20,420 bases of DNA from JAJPJX01 sp964568355 (GCA_964568355.1 CAZMRK010000327.1:1-20420), one strand, 5' to 3'. Numbered from the stretch's first letter, positions 8,622 through 18,581 are shown. Notes: generated by a model not told the origin, from the sequence alone. Made by a program: numbers and translations.

Positions 8622-8629
8622 CCCAGTAC

Positions 8630-9139
8630 ATGGAAGTTCGGGTCCTAGGTCCCCGGGACGCGCAGGCACTCTGGAACCTGCGCTGCCAGGCGCTCGAATC
8701 GGAGCCGCAGGCATTCGGCGAATCGTTGAGCGAGCACCGCCGCACGAATCCCGACACTTATATGAAGCGCCTCCAGGCGGGTGGGCCGGAGAATTTTGTG
8801 TTGGGTGCGTTTCGCGATGGCGACCTGATCGGCATGGCGGGTTTCTATCGGGAGCAGCGTATCAAACGCCGCCATAAGGGATGGATTTGGGGTGTCTTCG
8901 TATTGCCGGAAGCGCGCGGACACGGCGTCGGGTGCACGCTGCTGACGAAGCTGGTGGAACAGGCGCGCGCGATTCCGGGCCTGCGCTCGATCCTGCTGTC
9001 AGTCTCGACCACCCAGGAATCGGCGCGGCGGCGCTATCTCAGCCTGGGCTTTCGATCCTTCGGTGTCGAGCCGCGGTCGCTCGAAGTCAATGGACGATTG
9101 ATCGACGAAGAGCACATGATCCTGGAACTGCCGGCGTAG
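8630..9139 (+). CDS. GNAT family N-acetyltransferase
   Basis: The product has 169 residues, the usual size for a single-domain GNAT. The N-terminus (MEVRVLGPRDAQALWNLRCQ) is the typical first strand and helix. Motif A, which binds the acetyl-CoA pyrophosphate, reads VLPEARGHGVGCTLLTKL, with R96-G97-H98-G99-V100-G101 matching R/QxxGxG. The later SARRRYLSLGFRSFG is motif B. It transfers an acetyl group from acetyl-CoA to an amine; the acceptor cannot be predicted. No good Shine-Dalgarno precedes the ATG. It may be co-transcribed with the STAS gene or use its own promoter. Its stop lies 3 bases from the stop of the convergent glycosidase gene. Confidence 0.9.
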   Translation: MEVRVLGPRDAQALWNLRCQALESEPQAFGESLSEHRRTNPDTYMKRLQAGGPENFVLGAFRDGDLIGMAGFYREQRIKRRHKGWIWGVFVLPEARGHGVGCTLLTKLVEQARAIPGLRSILLSVSTTQESARRRYLSLGFRSFGVEPRSLEVNGRLIDEEHMILELPA

Positions 9140-9142
9140 CTT

Positions 9143-10480
9143 TCACCGCGCCGCGCCATGCTGATCCGCCCAGGCGCGCAACTGCATAATCGCAAGTCCG
9201 GTAACGCCTGCGGCTCCACGAAACTGCCCGGCTCCGTGCGGCTTCCCTTCCCGGTCGAACCACTCATAGAATCCCCGGTGCTGCTGGACCCGATTGACGA
9301 TGACCAGCAGTTCCTCATAGGCATCCGCGACAAACCCGGAGGCAATCAATGCCTGTACGACACGCCCGGAGACCCAGGTCCAGTCACCGCCGTTGATGTA
9401 GACATGCGGCTGGTGGTCGGGGTTCTGAAAGTAACCCGCGGGATACACCGGATGGCAGACCACCCCTACCGTCGTGAACGGACCATCCTCCTTTGCGTTT
9501 AACCGCATGGCGGCGAGAGACGCCTCCACCTCCTCCGGGCCGAGGAACCCCGCCAGAATGGCCTGAGCGGTACCGCCATGGAAATAGATCGCATTCTCGT
9601 CGAAATCGGGAGGAAACGGAGAGCCGTCCAGATACACGTGCGGGATAAACTTGCGGCGCCGCTCGTCCCAGAGTTGGCGGCGGACCGCGGGAGCGATGCC
9701 GTCGCGCACAGACCGCCAATGCCGGGCTGGGCCGGCCGGCAGGAGGGGGATCAACCGGTCCAGGGCAATCGCCAGCATGGCATTGTCATACACATCGATG
9801 CTGCGATGCGTCTTTTCGGTGAGAAATGTACCCCAGGGATGCTCGGGCTGCACGTCTCCCCAATCGATGGTCGTGGCGCCCCAAAGCAGCCCGTGGGCCT
9901 GAGACCAGCGATGCTTCATCAGAAAGTCCAGCGCCAGCAGCATCCGGTCCTCGATTGTTTTTCCGTCCACTACTTCCGCCAGAAAAGCGCGGTCCCCGGT
10001 GCGCCGCACGTAAGTGCAAACCGATTGGATCAGCGATGTCTCCTGATCCGTTTCCACGCTGTTTTTGTGAGCCCAGTATTGGGGCGCCGAGCGGCTGAGA
10101 ATCTGGCGATAGCGTCCGGGAGGCTGGCTGATGGGTGAGTAGCCATCGGGGATGTTGCCATCGTCGCCCTGGAAACGGAAGAACATCCGCAGGGCTTCCT
10201 TGAGCGCGCCGTGATCGGCGGAGTCGAGCGCCACGTCCAGGAAAGTGGCGAAGTCGCGGATCCACACCTCGGGATAGCTGGTGCCGGCGTTGATCTGGTG
10301 AGCGAACAGCGCGCGGGCGCTGGCCATTACCTGGTCGAGATCCCGGTTCGCCCGAATCCGGCGAGCCAGCTCCGCGGCGGGAACACCGCGCAGATGCTCG
10401 GATGCGGCCGGTTTCTGGGCCGCTGCCGGAGCAAGCGCGGCCGCCGCTACAAGCAGAGAAATCCCCCAAAATCGCTGCAT
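9143..10480 (-). CDS. Secreted (alpha/alpha)6-barrel glycoside hydrolase (glycogen-debranching/GH63-like)
   Basis: The product has 445 residues. Residues 1-21 (MQRFWGISLLVAAAALAPAA then A) are a signal peptide. The rest reads as a six-hairpin glycosidase: SYPEVWIRDFATFLDVALD near residue 68, FRFQGDDGNIPDGYSP near 98, ETDQETSLIQSV near 143, WGATTIDWGDVQPEHPWGTF near 200, SIDVYDNAMLAIALDRL near 227, and INGGDWTWVSGRVVQALI near 375. The WIRD, DWGD and GGDWTW blocks are the kind of acidic/aromatic clusters that line the active site in amylo-1,6-glucosidase, GH63 and trehalase-like enzymes; I cannot assign the exact family. It probably acts outside the cytoplasm on alpha-linked oligosaccharides (inference). 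No clear Shine-Dalgarno is seen. A hairpin lies just before the start, in the 10481-10671 repeat region. Confidence 0.8.
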   Translation of the reverse strand: MQRFWGISLLVAAAALAPAAAQKPAASEHLRGVPAAELARRIRANRDLDQVMASARALFAHQINAGTSYPEVWIRDFATFLDVALDSADHGALKEALRMFFRFQGDDGNIPDGYSPISQPPGRYRQILSRSAPQYWAHKNSVETDQETSLIQSVCTYVRRTGDRAFLAEVVDGKTIEDRMLLALDFLMKHRWSQAHGLLWGATTIDWGDVQPEHPWGTFLTEKTHRSIDVYDNAMLAIALDRLIPLLPAGPARHWRSVRDGIAPAVRRQLWDERRRKFIPHVYLDGSPFPPDFDENAIYFHGGTAQAILAGFLGPEEVEASLAAMRLNAKEDGPFTTVGVVCHPVYPAGYFQNPDHQPHVYINGGDWTWVSGRVVQALIASGFVADAYEELLVIVNRVQQHRGFYEWFDREGKPHGAGQFRGAAGVTGLAIMQLRAWADQHGAAR

Positions 10481-10493
10481 ACGGCACCAAAGA

Positions 10494-10515
10494 GGGTAGG
10501 CCTTGAAGCCTGCCC
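10494..10515. repeat. Inverted repeat with GAAGCCTGCCC core, copy 1
   Basis: GGGTAGGC (10494-10501) pairs with GCCTGCCC (10508-10515) across a 6-base loop, seven of eight strictly complementary. The 11-mer GAAGCCTGCCC (10505-10515) occurs again at 10636-10646. It lies 13 bases before the glycosidase start, on its leader side. Confidence 0.6.
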
Positions 10516-10581
10516 TCCCAACACTACCAGCCGAGTCTCTCCATATCGAGCCGCGGCCGTAAAGCTACCGTGTTACAACGG

Positions 10582-10647
10582 GGGGTGGGCTTCGGCCCGC
10601 GCGCCGGTTTTAACCGGCGCACGGCTTGCCGGACGGAAGCCTGCCCC
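10582..10647. repeat. Large cruciform-type intergenic repeat, candidate ppdK terminator or REP-like element
   Basis: The outer arms GGGGTGGGCTTC (10582-10593) and GAAGCCTGCCCC (10636-10647) pair over 12 positions, ten strictly and two as G-U in RNA. Nested inside is a perfect 9-base palindrome arm pair, GCGCCGGTT/AACCGGCGC with a TT loop (10601-10620). The structure starts 25 bases after the ppdK stop. There is no T-tract, so intrinsic termination is uncertain. Shared core sequence with 10505-10515 suggests a dispersed element rather than a simple terminator. Confidence 0.65.
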
Positions 10648-10671
10648 ACAAGGCATCTTGGGTGCCAGGTC

Positions 10672-13416
<2,745 letters not shown>

Positions 13417-13423
13417 GACTCGT

Positions 13424-13428
13424 CTCCT
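13424..13428 (-). promoter_or_regulatory. ppdK Shine-Dalgarno overlapping the glyS stop codon
   Basis: The reverse strand reads TAGGAG, where TAG is the glyS stop (13429-13427) and AGGAG is the ribosome binding site, 7 bases before ATG 13416. Terminating ribosomes would therefore cover the ppdK initiation site. Confidence 0.7.
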
Positions 13429-15349
13429 AAGAATTGGTTACGATTTCCGAAAAATCCGCGATCGTCGAAAACTCCGCTAGTAACGTGTGCAGCAAGGTCA
13501 ACCGATTGCGCCGGATCTTCTCGTCCGGCGCGTTGACCAGAACTTTGTCGAAAAACAAATCCACCTTCGGACGGAGCGAGGCGATCACGCTCTCGATGGG
13601 ACGGCCGGCGATACGCTCCATCTCCTGGTACAACTCCGTCTCCGGACCGGCTTCCAGCAGGCCCCGGTCAAGCGATCCTCCTCCCGTGAATTCGGCTTGG
13701 CGCAGGATGTTCTTCACGCGCTTAAAGCTGGCCGCCAACGGCTCGAAATCCGGGGTGGGCCGGATCTGCTGGAGCCGCAGCAGGCGCTGCTCCAGGTCCA
13801 CCAGGTCGTTCCAGCCCGCCGCCATGGCGGCGTTCACCTCGTCATACCGGAAGCCGCGCACCTCGCGGAAATAGAAGCGCACCCGGTCTTCCAGAAAATC
13901 CGTCAACTGCCGGTCGCCGCCCAACAGATCCACCAGCGGCAGCCGGTGCCCGCCTTCCACCAGAATCTTGACAATGCCTTGCGCCGCGCGCCGCAGCGCG
14001 AATGGATCGCGCGAGCCGGTGGGGATCAGGCCCACCCGGAAGCAGCCCCGCAGCGTATCGAGCTTGTCGGCGATGGAGACCAGTTGCCCGGCCGCGGAGC
14101 GGGGGATCGCGTCTTCCATGCTCACCGGCTGATAGTGGTCGTAGATCGCCTGCCACACCGCCTCCGGCTCACCCTGCTCGCGGGCGTAGAGACCGCCCAC
14201 CACACCCTGCAGCTCGGTGAACTCCTTCACTAGTTCGGTGGTGAGGTCGCACTTGGCCAGGCGCGCCGCGCGCTGGGCCGCTTCGTCTCCGCCCAATTCT
14301 CTTACCAGCGCTACGACGCGCCCGGTCTTCTCCAGGTACGAGCCGAGTTTCGCCTGGAAGGTCACATGACCCAGATCGTCCACGCGATCGGCCAGCTTCT
14401 TTTTCTGATCCGTCTCCCAGAAGAACCGCGCGTCGTTAAAGCGGGCGCGCAGTACGCGCTCGTTGCCGCGCCGCACCAGGCCTTCGGGATCCTCGCTGGT
14501 ATTCATCACCGCGACGAAGTAGCGGCCCTCCGCGGTGAAATATTTCTGGTGGTGGCGCATCACCGTGGAGCGTACTTCCTCCGGCAGGGCCAGAAACTGC
14601 TCTTCGAACTCGCCCACAATCGGCGTGGGATATTCGGTGAGGTAGACCAGAGTCTCGAGCAGACCCGCGTCGGGTTTGACCTGTACCCGGAGAGCCCGGA
14701 TGCCGTCTTCGATGCGCTGGCGCCGCTCCACGGCCGAAAGGATGACGTAGTTGTCGCGCAGCGTCTTTTCATAATCCCCGAGGGAGACGGCCACCTTTCC
14801 GGCGCCCAGCCGGCGATGCCCGGAGGTCACCGTGCCGGCGCGTACTCCGGCCAATTCGAAAGGCACCACGTCCTGCCCCAGCAGCGCCACCAGCCAGCGG
14901 ATCGGCCGGATAAACCGCGGACCGTTCTTTCCGGTCCAGTACATCGTCTTGGGAAAGTAGATCTTGAGGATGACGCCCGGGAGCGCTTCGGAGAGAATGT
15001 CCAGCGTCCGGCGGCCTTCCACTTTTTTCAGGTAGCTGTAGTATTCGCCCTTGGGTGTGGACTCGACAGCGAGATCCTCGACGCGCACGCCCTGCTTGCG
15101 GGCGAAGCCTTCCACCGCCTTGGGGGGCGCGGATTTGGCGGGCCCCATGACCCGTTCTTCGGTATCCGCCTGGCGCTCGGGAAGCCCCTCGGCGCGCAAC
15201 ACCAGCCGCCGCGGCGTGGCGTCCAGACGCAGCCCGGTGTGCTCGATCCCCAGGCCTTCGAACAATTCCTGAAGGTTGGCCAGCGCGCCGGGGATCATCC
15301 AATCCGGAATCTCTTCGGTTCCGATTTCCAGCAGAAACGGCAGGCTCAT
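13427..15349 (-). CDS. glyS: Glycyl-tRNA synthetase beta subunit
   Basis: This is the tRNA-recognition subunit of the alpha2beta2 bacterial glycyl-tRNA synthetase. It has 640 residues, a little shorter than the E. coli protein (689). The N-terminus LPFLLEIGTEEIPDWMIPGAL is diagnostic. Other blocks are FPKTMYWTGKNGPRFIRPIRW near residue 132, TSGHRRLG, LPEEVRSTVMRHHQKYF near 255, RARFNDARFFWETDQKKKL near 300, ATFQ-type DHYQPVSMEDAIPRS and IADKLDTLRGCFRVG near 405-425, and TGSRDPFALRRAAQGIVKIL. The last 150 residues form the helical anticodon-binding domain (FDKVLVNAPDEKIRRNRL). The start ATG overlaps the glyQ stop by four bases (ATGA), typical for this pair. Confidence 0.97.
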   Translation of the reverse strand: MSLPFLLEIGTEEIPDWMIPGALANLQELFEGLGIEHTGLRLDATPRRLVLRAEGLPERQADTEERVMGPAKSAPPKAVEGFARKQGVRVEDLAVESTPKGEYYSYLKKVEGRRTLDILSEALPGVILKIYFPKTMYWTGKNGPRFIRPIRWLVALLGQDVVPFELAGVRAGTVTSGHRRLGAGKVAVSLGDYEKTLRDNYVILSAVERRQRIEDGIRALRVQVKPDAGLLETLVYLTEYPTPIVGEFEEQFLALPEEVRSTVMRHHQKYFTAEGRYFVAVMNTSEDPEGLVRRGNERVLRARFNDARFFWETDQKKKLADRVDDLGHVTFQAKLGSYLEKTGRVVALVRELGGDEAAQRAARLAKCDLTTELVKEFTELQGVVGGLYAREQGEPEAVWQAIYDHYQPVSMEDAIPRSAAGQLVSIADKLDTLRGCFRVGLIPTGSRDPFALRRAAQGIVKILVEGGHRLPLVDLLGGDRQLTDFLEDRVRFYFREVRGFRYDEVNAAMAAGWNDLVDLEQRLLRLQQIRPTPDFEPLAASFKRVKNILRQAEFTGGGSLDRGLLEAGPETELYQEMERIAGRPIESVIASLRPKVDLFFDKVLVNAPDEKIRRNRLTLLHTLLAEFSTIADFSEIVTNS

Positions 15350-16236
15350 TGGGCCACCGCCTCGCCGGTCTGCTGATCGACCCAGGCCTGGGCGACTCCT
15401 ACCGCCAGCTTGCGCACGCGCTGAATCACCCCCACCCGCTCGGTCACGCTGATAGCGCCGCGAGCGTCCAGGGTGTTAAACAGGTTGGAGCACTTGAGCA
15501 CCTGGTCATAGGCGGGCAGCAGCGGGAAGCGCTGCTTCTCGGACGATTTGGGATAGGCCGCCAGCAGCCGGGCCGCTTCCGCCTCATGCAGTTGGAAGAG
15601 CTTCCACAGCGTATCCACGTCAGCCATTTCGAAGTTGTAGACCGAATACTGCAACTCGTCCTGAAAACGCACATCGCCGTAAGTGGCATGCTTCGACCAG
15701 GCGATGTCATAAACGCTGTCCCGGACCTGCAGAAAAGCGGTCAGCCGCTCCAACCCATAGGTCAACTCGGCCGGAACCAGTTCCAGGTCGATCCCGCCGC
15801 ATTGCTGGAAATAGGTGAATTGGGTGATCTCCAGGCCGTCCAGCATGACCTGCCAGCCCACGCCCCAGGCGCCCAGGGTAGGCGCCTCCCAATTGTCCTC
15901 TTCAAACTTGATGTCGTGTTTGCGGAGATCGATCCCGATCGCCTCCAGGCTCTGGAGGTATTGTTCGATCACATCGTCGGGAGAGGGCTTGAGAATGACC
16001 TGCAGTTGGGAATGCTTGTACAGGCGGTTGGGATTCTCTCCATAGCGGCCATCGGCCGGACGGCGGCTGGGCTGGACATAGGCCACCCGGTACGGCACCG
16101 GGCCCAGCACACGCAGGAATGTTTCCGGAGACATGGTGCCGGCGCCCAGTTCCAGGTCATACGGCTCCTGAATGATGCAGTCCCGCTCCGCCCAGTATTT
16201 TTTGAGTTTGAAGATGATGTCTTGAAACGAATCCAT
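15346..16236 (-). CDS. glyQ: Glycyl-tRNA synthetase alpha subunit
   Basis: This is the catalytic class II core that makes glycyl-adenylate and charges tRNA-Gly together with GlyS. Its 296 residues are the normal length. It is recognisable throughout: FQDIIFKLKKYWAERDCIIQ, EPYDLELGAGTMSPETFLRV, YVQPSRRPADGRYGENPNR, HSQLQVILKPSPDDVIEQYL, FEEDNWEAPTLGAWGVGWQV, EITQFTYFQQCGGIDLELVP and ELTYGLERL. The ATG follows the recO stop by 3 bases and its own stop overlaps glyS, so translation of the three is probably coupled. Only a weak GGA precedes the start, inside the recO end. Confidence 0.98.
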   Translation of the reverse strand: MDSFQDIIFKLKKYWAERDCIIQEPYDLELGAGTMSPETFLRVLGPVPYRVAYVQPSRRPADGRYGENPNRLYKHSQLQVILKPSPDDVIEQYLQSLEAIGIDLRKHDIKFEEDNWEAPTLGAWGVGWQVMLDGLEITQFTYFQQCGGIDLELVPAELTYGLERLTAFLQVRDSVYDIAWSKHATYGDVRFQDELQYSVYNFEMADVDTLWKLFQLHEAEAARLLAAYPKSSEKQRFPLLPAYDQVLKCSNLFNTLDARGAISVTERVGVIQRVRKLAVGVAQAWVDQQTGEAVAQ

Positions 16237-16239
16237 GCT

Positions 16240-17010
16240 CTATAACGCTTCCAGGACCGGCGCCGTCACTAGCTTGCGCTCGATGTGCGCTTCGATCTGC
16301 TGCACCAGGAAGTGCCGCAGGTCGGCGGCGGTCTCCTTGGACCAGTCTCTTACCGAGAGTTGCCCGATCGGGATTCGCAGGACTTCGCCCGCAATCATCC
16401 GGGATCCGGCGCTCAATTCCCAGCTCCCGTTCGGAGCTGCGCTGCGGCGGCACGTTTCGCACACCAGCCCCGGCTGCAAGCGCGTGAAGAAGGCTCGCTG
16501 GGGCTGTTGCGCATCGCCCAGCCAGGCGCCGCAACTCAGGCAGACATCCAGCTCCGGCAGAATTCCGGAAAGCCGTACGGCCCACAGGCCGAAATAGGTG
16601 GTGGCGCGCCACACGCTGCCCGGCTCGCCCGATCGCAAATGTTCCAGAACCGCCATGAGCAGCCGGAAGAACCGCTCGTTCGGTTCGGCGGCCGGTAGTA
16701 GTTGATCGGCAATCTCAACCAAATAGTCCAGTGCCACGCTGGCCGCGTAGTCCGCAGTCAGGGCAAACTGCGAGTGAACCAGATCGCAGGAATCCAGATT
16801 CACCAGTTCCCTGGTTTCGCGCTGAAAGTACGACATCTTCACCTGCGAGAGTCTTTCCAACCCAGATCCGAAGGCGCTTTTGGGGCGCCGCGCGCGCTTC
16901 GCAACCCCACGCAACTTTCCCTGGTCCCTGGTGAGGAAGCTGACCACAAGATCGGCCTCTTTCATCGGATAGGTGCGGAGGATGATGGCTTCGCTCACAC
17001 GAGCCGGCAT
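16240..17010 (-). CDS. recO: DNA repair protein RecO
   Basis: RecO works with RecF and RecR to load RecA on SSB-coated single-stranded DNA gaps. The product has 256 residues, normal for the family. The N-terminal OB fold reads SEAIILRTYPMKEADLVVSF then TRDQGKLRGVAKRARRPKS. The central helical domain includes YFGLWAVRLSGILPELDVC. Four cysteines in two CxxC pairs (C157/C160 and C184/C187) form the zinc site seen in many RecO proteins. It heads the tight glyQ-glyS-ppdK unit. No clear Shine-Dalgarno precedes the ATG. The 105-base space up to ompH contains a tandem octamer. Confidence 0.93.
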   Translation of the reverse strand: MPARVSEAIILRTYPMKEADLVVSFLTRDQGKLRGVAKRARRPKSAFGSGLERLSQVKMSYFQRETRELVNLDSCDLVHSQFALTADYAASVALDYLVEIADQLLPAAEPNERFFRLLMAVLEHLRSGEPGSVWRATTYFGLWAVRLSGILPELDVCLSCGAWLGDAQQPQRAFFTRLQPGLVCETCRRSAAPNGSWELSAGSRMIAGEVLRIPIGQLSVRDWSKETAADLRHFLVQQIEAHIERKLVTAPVLEAL

Positions 17011-17024
17011 ATCAGCGACACGTG

Positions 17025-17040
17025 GATATTTCGATATTTC
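17025..17040. repeat. Tandem octamer GATATTTC x2 in the recO leader
   Basis: Two perfect back-to-back copies of GATATTTC lie 14 bases upstream of the recO start. They may be an operator or chance in a short AT-rich island. A GC-alternating run (GCGCGCGCGCG) lies in the same intergenic space near 17083-17091. Confidence 0.35.
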
Positions 17041-17115
17041 AGAGTAGCACAGATGAATTAACTACAGAGGCGGCCGATTGGGCGCGCGCGCGTTTCGATA
17101 GCGAGGGAAATGCGC

Positions 17116-17691
17116 TTACTTTTTCACCGGCGCCGGGGCTGGGGCGGTGGTGGGCGGAGGAGCACTCTTGTCGTAGAGGGCAACCAGGTCGGCGGTGATA
17201 TCGACGCCTTCGCCCGCATAAAGCACCGGCGCCTGCTGCGAACTGATGTCCATCACCATCCCGAATTGATTGTCTTTGGCATACTTGGTCAGCAACGGCA
17301 TCATGCGCGAACCGATCTGCTGCATCACGCGGCGCAGCGCCTCGTCATATTCCGACTGGGCGTCTTCGGCGTCGCGATTGGCCACTTTGGTCTTTTGCTC
17401 GATGCTGCGCGCCAGTTCCTGTTTGGCGTCGTCGCTCATGGTGCTGCTGCCCTGCCGCAGCCGGTCTTCCATTTGGGCGATCTCCTGCCGTTTTTGTTCG
17501 AGCGCCGCTTTCCGGGGCGCGAACTTGGTCTGGATCTCACCTGCCGCTTTCTGCCCTTCCCTGGTGCCGAAAATGGCGTTCTGCACCTGGACGACGGCCA
17601 CCTTTCCCGCAATCGAAGCAGGATCGGCGGAAGGCGGGGCGGGCTCCTGCGCGAGCGCGCAAAGACCCATGAGAGCTACGGCAATTTTCAC
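17116..17691 (-). CDS. OmpH/Skp-like periplasmic chaperone
   Basis: The product has 191 residues from GTG 17691. Residues 1-15 (MKIAVALMGLCALAQ) are a short signal peptide. The conserved start of the mature family follows (KVAVVQVQNAIFGTREGQKA), then a long charged helical hairpin at about residues 50-130 (KAALEQKRQEIAQMEDRLRQ) that forms the coiled-coil tentacles, then the core strand FGMVMDISSQQAPVLYAGEG, a DITADLVALYD end and a Pro/Ala tail. Skp-type chaperones hold unfolded outer-membrane proteins in the periplasm, which suits a genome with very large TonB-type receptors. GTG 17691 is chosen over ATG 17748 because AAGGAG sits 7 bases before it and the longer start adds an Arg-rich, unlikely leader. 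It lies upstream of recO and not beside bamA/lpxD. Confidence 0.85.
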   Translation of the reverse strand: MKIAVALMGLCALAQEPAPPSADPASIAGKVAVVQVQNAIFGTREGQKAAGEIQTKFAPRKAALEQKRQEIAQMEDRLRQGSSTMSDDAKQELARSIEQKTKVANRDAEDAQSEYDEALRRVMQQIGSRMMPLLTKYAKDNQFGMVMDISSQQAPVLYAGEGVDITADLVALYDKSAPPPTTAPAPAPVKK

Positions 17692-17698
17692 AGCAAGA

Positions 17699-17704
17699 CT
17701 CCTT
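17699..17704 (-). promoter_or_regulatory. Ribosome binding site that fixes the OmpH-like start
   Basis: The reverse strand reads AAGGAG 7 bases before GTG 17691. It supports this start over the in-frame ATG at 17748. Confidence 0.65.
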
Positions 17705-17859
17705 CTGTTGCTGACCCATCGTGCACGGCGAGGTCCAACCCCCGGCATCGAATCGGACAGCTTTATTTGCCGCGTCGGGCGCCAGCAACAGACGCTGCCG
17801 GTGCGCGAACGCAGCTACACCTGTGAATTTTGTAGCACAGTCCCGGTAGGCGTGTGAGT

Positions 17860-17868
17860 TGGTATACT
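17860..17868 (+). promoter_or_regulatory. Extended -10 promoter for the small zinc-ribbon-like gene
   Basis: TG-G-TATACT is a full extended -10 element, five of six to TATAAT. The predicted start of transcription is near 17875, only about 8 bases before ATG 17883, too short for a normal Shine-Dalgarno. No -35 element is obvious, which fits an extended -10 promoter. The rest of the 17692-17882 space holds nothing else I can support. Confidence 0.5.
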
Positions 17869-17882
17869 TTGGGCGAAGCTCT

Positions 17883-18176
17883 ATGGCGAATCCGAAATAC
17901 GCCGTTTCCGATAAGCCGGTTCCGGTGGCCGAACTGGTGACCACGCTTAGCGACGGAACCAAGGTGAAACGCCGCTTTCCCCGTATGCGTGCCTGCAATG
18001 AGAAGGACGAGAAAGGGAAGCTCTGCGCGGGACACTTGAAACGCTGGTATTTTTTTGGAGAGGAAGTAAAACGGCAATTCGGCGAAAACGCCGAAATCTA
18101 CCGCTGTGAACACTGCAAGACCCTCTACCTGCCCAGCCTGGAAGAAGAACCTCGCACCGGCACCTTGAGCTACTGA
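17883..18176 (+). CDS. Small conserved-looking protein with four cysteines (zinc-ribbon-like), function unknown
   Basis: The product has 97 residues from ATG 17883. It has no signal peptide or membrane segment. Cysteines sit at 38 and 48 (ACNEKDEKGKLCAGH) and at 75 and 78 (YRCEHCKTLYLP), with His51 and His77 close by. This C-x9-C ... C-x2-C layout could hold one zinc ion. The middle is basic and aromatic (HLKRWYFFGEEVKRQFG), compatible with nucleic-acid or protein binding. I recognise no named family. Codon use and GC content match the neighbours, so I believe it is a real gene. It has an extended -10 box close to the start and converges on another small gene across a hairpin. Confidence 0.72.
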   Translation: MANPKYAVSDKPVPVAELVTTLSDGTKVKRRFPRMRACNEKDEKGKLCAGHLKRWYFFGEEVKRQFGENAEIYRCEHCKTLYLPSLEEEPRTGTLSY

Positions 18177-18179
18177 TTG

Positions 18180-18204
18180 GCGGGGACGAATCACTCGCCC
18201 CCGC
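18180..18204. terminator. Hairpin between two convergent small genes, candidate bidirectional terminator
   Basis: GCGGGG-A-CGA pairs with TCG-C-CCCCGC around an ATCAC loop: nine pairs with one A-C mismatch. It lies 4 bases after the forward stop and 21 bases beyond the reverse stop. There is no T-tract on either side, so strength as an intrinsic terminator is uncertain. Confidence 0.5.
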
Positions 18205-18225
18205 TACCGATGGCAAACCCTGTAC

Positions 18226-18498
18226 TTAGGACGCCGCCACGACGTGGAATTGTTGATCCAGCTCGGAAAGCCGGGCGTTCAGGTCTTTCAGAGCTTTACG
18301 CAGGACTTCTTGATAGCGCGGGTTTTGGCTGGCTGCCAGATCCCGGCAAACCCTGGTACGTGACAGTAACAGGTTTTCCTTTTCGCGAATCAATTCGATG
18401 TGAACGGGGTCAAGATCTTCAGGAGAGTGAGGTTTGGTATCGGATGCGGCCGATTCGATTTGGGATTCGACCGCCTTACTTTCCCATCCTCGGGCCAT
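18226..18498 (-). CDS. Small helical MARGWESK-type protein, function unknown
   Basis: The product has 90 residues, beginning MARGWESKAVESQIESA. There is no signal peptide or membrane segment. Residues about 30-85 look like two helices with regular leucines and charges (VHIELIREKENLLLSRTRVC and RYQEVLRKALKDLNARLSEL), suggesting a short coiled-coil hairpin. I associate the MARGWESK start with small hypothetical proteins of Acidobacteriota, from memory only and unchecked. A perfect TATAAT on the reverse strand ends 6 bases before the ATG, so the mRNA would be leaderless. This support, together with ordinary codon use, makes it more than a chance frame. No function is proposed. Confidence 0.68.
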   Translation of the reverse strand: MARGWESKAVESQIESAASDTKPHSPEDLDPVHIELIREKENLLLSRTRVCRDLAASQNPRYQEVLRKALKDLNARLSELDQQFHVVAAS

Positions 18499-18504
18499 AC
18501 TTTT

Positions 18505-18510
18505 ATTATA
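18505..18510 (-). promoter_or_regulatory. Perfect -10 box TATAAT for the MARGWESK-type gene
   Basis: The reverse strand reads TATAAT followed by six bases and then ATG 18498. The predicted start of transcription falls at the ATG, giving a leaderless transcript. No good -35 box is visible at 16-18 bases. Confidence 0.5.
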
Positions 18511-18552
18511 GCGGCTTCACTGTGCGGGAGCAGACGGAATTTCGGCTCCGGC

Positions 18553-18581
18553 TTGCACCCATTTCCCTGTGCGAGTAGACT
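18553..18581 (+). promoter_or_regulatory. Candidate sigma70-like promoter for the 2-oxoacid oxidoreductase gene
   Basis: TTGCAC (18553-18558) and TAGACT (18576-18581) are separated by 17 bases; each matches four of six consensus positions. The leader to ATG 18700 would be about 112 bases. The 18499-18699 space holds no gene that I can support. Confidence 0.4.

Noticed and set aside
17083..17091. Alternating GC run as a Z-DNA or regulatory element
   Set aside because: The run is short, common in GC-rich DNA, and not tied to any other signal.
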